This document shows, piece after piece, positions 4,155 to 5,154 of a DNA stretch of 5,154 nucleotides; the first letter of the stretch is position 1, and every line of letters begins with the position of its first letter. The notes under the pieces are model-generated. The model did no database searches. It was given only the letters and a program-made list of their open reading frames with translations, and had not been told where the DNA came from. The translations under genes were made by a program, and so were the position numbers. This DNA is from CAZVTU01 sp964630295 (GTDB lineage: Bacteria; Patescibacteriota; Minisyncoccia; Minisyncoccales; RBG-13-42-11): positions 1 to 5,154 of the forward strand of contig CAZVTU010000046.1 in NCBI GenBank assembly GCA_964630295.1, read 5' to 3'.

Positions 4155-5154
4155 GATTAAATAGTATGGATAAAGTTTTGATCTGTGGTATCACCCCCTA
4201 CTTTTTAGAAAAGGGGAATTTTTGGATTGAACAAAATAAAAAGAAAATTTTAGAAGCCAGCCGCACCCAATCTTTTTTCCAGGATAACATTTTATTTTTA
4301 GAAAAGGATCAAAAATTTAATTTTTCAGAAATTTTAAGAAAACTCGATGAAATGGGCTATGAAAAAGTTCTCCAAGTTTCAGAACCCGGAGAATTCTCTC
4401 AAAGAGGGGGGATTATTGATGTTTTCCCAATAAATTCTAATTTTGCTATTCGTTTTGAATTTTTAGGAAATAAGATTGAAAATATTGAAAGATTAAAAAT
4501 AGAAGTCGAAGATGAAAAAACAACAAAAGAGATTTTGAAAAAGAAATTAAAATCTCAGAAATTATTCTCGGATTTAAAAGGATTGAAAACTGGAAACTAT
4601 CTGGTTCACCTCGATCACGGAGTTGGTCGATTTATAGGATTTTCTTCTATGGTATCTTGCCTATCAGATGCAGGAAAAGAAAAATCTCAACATACCAAAT
4701 ACGACATACCATATACGAAATACTATGTTCTGGAATATGCCCAGGGAGATAAACTTTATGTTCCGGTTGGGTTAGAGAGAAAATTATCGAGATATATAGG
4801 TTTTGTAGAACCTAAAATATCTAGATTAGGATCTACTATTTGGCAGAGAGTAAAAAGAAAAGTAAAAGAAGAAACAGAAAAATTAGCCAAAGAACTTTTA
4901 GAAATATACGCCAAAAGAGAAATTACTACCAGACCCCCCTATCTAATTGATGAGGAAATAGATGATCAGATTACCTCAACTTTTCAATATGAAGAAACGC
5001 CTGACCAAATTCAAGCAGTGGAAGATATAAAAAGAGATTTAGAGACTGAACAACCCATGGATAGAATTATTTGTGGTGATGTTGGTTTTGGTAAAACTGA
5101 AATAGCTCTGAGAACGATGGTAAGAGCGGTAAGAAATAATTATCAAGTAGCGAT
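4142..5154 (+). CDS. mfd: Transcription-repair coupling factor Mfd, 5' part, with reduced N-terminal region (runs off the right edge)
   Basis: Mfd removes stalled RNA polymerase and recruits UvrA. 337 codons are visible. Order: a short N-terminal piece (1-72); a UvrB-like UvrA-binding module with GEFSQRGGIIDVFP (83-96) and IRFEFLGNKIENIE (103-116); a short linker; the RNA-polymerase-interacting domain from LVHLDHGVGRF (154-164) to YAQGDKLYVPV (199-209); a helical segment to 260; then the translocase domain with YEETPDQIQA (283-292) and Walker A GDVGFGKTE (312-320). R88 and R104 keep the spacing of E. coli R165 and R181, which contact UvrA (from memory). DHGVGRF falls near residue 160, against about 480 in E. 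coli, so most of domains 1a, 1b and 3 are missing. A roughly 14-residue insert at about 172-192 includes a DNA tandem repeat. ATG 4142 is preceded by an in-frame stop; ATG 4166 is an alternative start. No Shine-Dalgarno sequence is visible. Confidence 0.94.
   Translation, partial: MDLSRLNSMDKVLICGITPYFLEKGNFWIEQNKKKILEASRTQSFFQDNILFLEKDQKFNFSEILRKLDEMGYEKVLQVSEPGEFSQRGGIIDVFPINSNFAIRFEFLGNKIENIERLKIEVEDEKTTKEILKKKLKSQKLFSDLKGLKTGNYLVHLDHGVGRFIGFSSMVSCLSDAGKEKSQHTKYDIPYTKYYVLEYAQGDKLYVPVGLERKLSRYIGFVEPKISRLGSTIWQRVKRKVKEETEKLAKELLEIYAKREITTRPPYLIDEEIDDQITSTFQYEETPDQIQAVEDIKRDLETEQPMDRIICGDVGFGKTEIALRTMVRAVRNNYQVA
4691..4718. repeat. 14-bp tandem repeat inside mfd
   Basis: Two adjacent copies, CATACCAAATACGA (4691-4704) and CATACCATATACGA (4705-4718), differ at one base and are followed by a partial AATAC. 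They lie where Mfd proteins normally have a short loop between GVGRFxG and the YxVLEYA strand, so they fall in an insert. An 8-bp inverse match, TATGGTAT at 4648-4655, pairs with ATACCATA at 4706-4713. The copies are read in different frames because 14 is not a multiple of three, yet the gene stays open. Confidence 0.65.

Noticed and set aside
4691..4723. CRISPR-like array
   Set aside because: Two directly adjacent 14-bp copies with no spacers, inside a coding gene.

Overview
The window is AT-rich, densely packed bacterial chromosome made almost entirely of housekeeping genes. Several features point to a Candidate Phyla Radiation (Patescibacteria) genome with a streamlined gene set: tiny or negative intergenic gaps, a shortened peptidyl-tRNA hydrolase, an Mfd lacking much of its N-terminal half, and the gene order hisS / HIT / rpsU / yqeY / ybeY / ftsA. 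This is inferred from gene content; no rRNA or other taxonomic marker is present, so the phylum is a best guess.

Layout. From 3408 leftward on the minus strand runs a tight operon: signal peptidase I (lepB), histidyl-tRNA synthetase (hisS), a HIT-family hydrolase, ribosomal protein bS21 (rpsU), a YqeY-family protein, the rRNA-processing endonuclease ybeY, and the first 22 codons of an ftsA-like gene that leaves the window at base 1. Gaps are +3, -4, +26, +6, -4 and -19 nt, so one transcript from a sigma-70-like promoter at 3415-3442 probably covers all seven. Rightward on the plus strand lie pth (3457-3963) and, after a 178-nt gap, the start of mfd (4142 to the window end). The operon links protein export, aminoacylation, ribosome assembly and maturation, and cell division. 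pth recycles peptidyl-tRNA and mfd couples transcription to repair.

The most interesting stretch is the pth-mfd gap. Bases 3962-4101 fold into a very regular three-way junction: a closing stem of about 29 bp and two internal hairpins, joined with only one 6-nt linker. Every non-Watson-Crick position noted in the stems is G-U on the minus strand and C-A on the plus strand. A consensus-like minus-strand promoter (TTGACA, 16 nt, TATAAT) lies just upstream and points into the structure. I did not recognise a known RNA family. I call it a candidate noncoding RNA, with a miniature palindromic mobile element or a terminator as alternatives. Its promoter shares its -10 region with the mfd promoter on the other strand, giving a symmetric bidirectional promoter.

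Other points of note: lepB, pth and mfd all start within about 10 nt of an ATTATACTAA-like -10 region, suggesting leaderless or nearly leaderless mRNAs. A 14-bp tandem repeat is inserted in frame into the RNA-polymerase-interacting domain of mfd.
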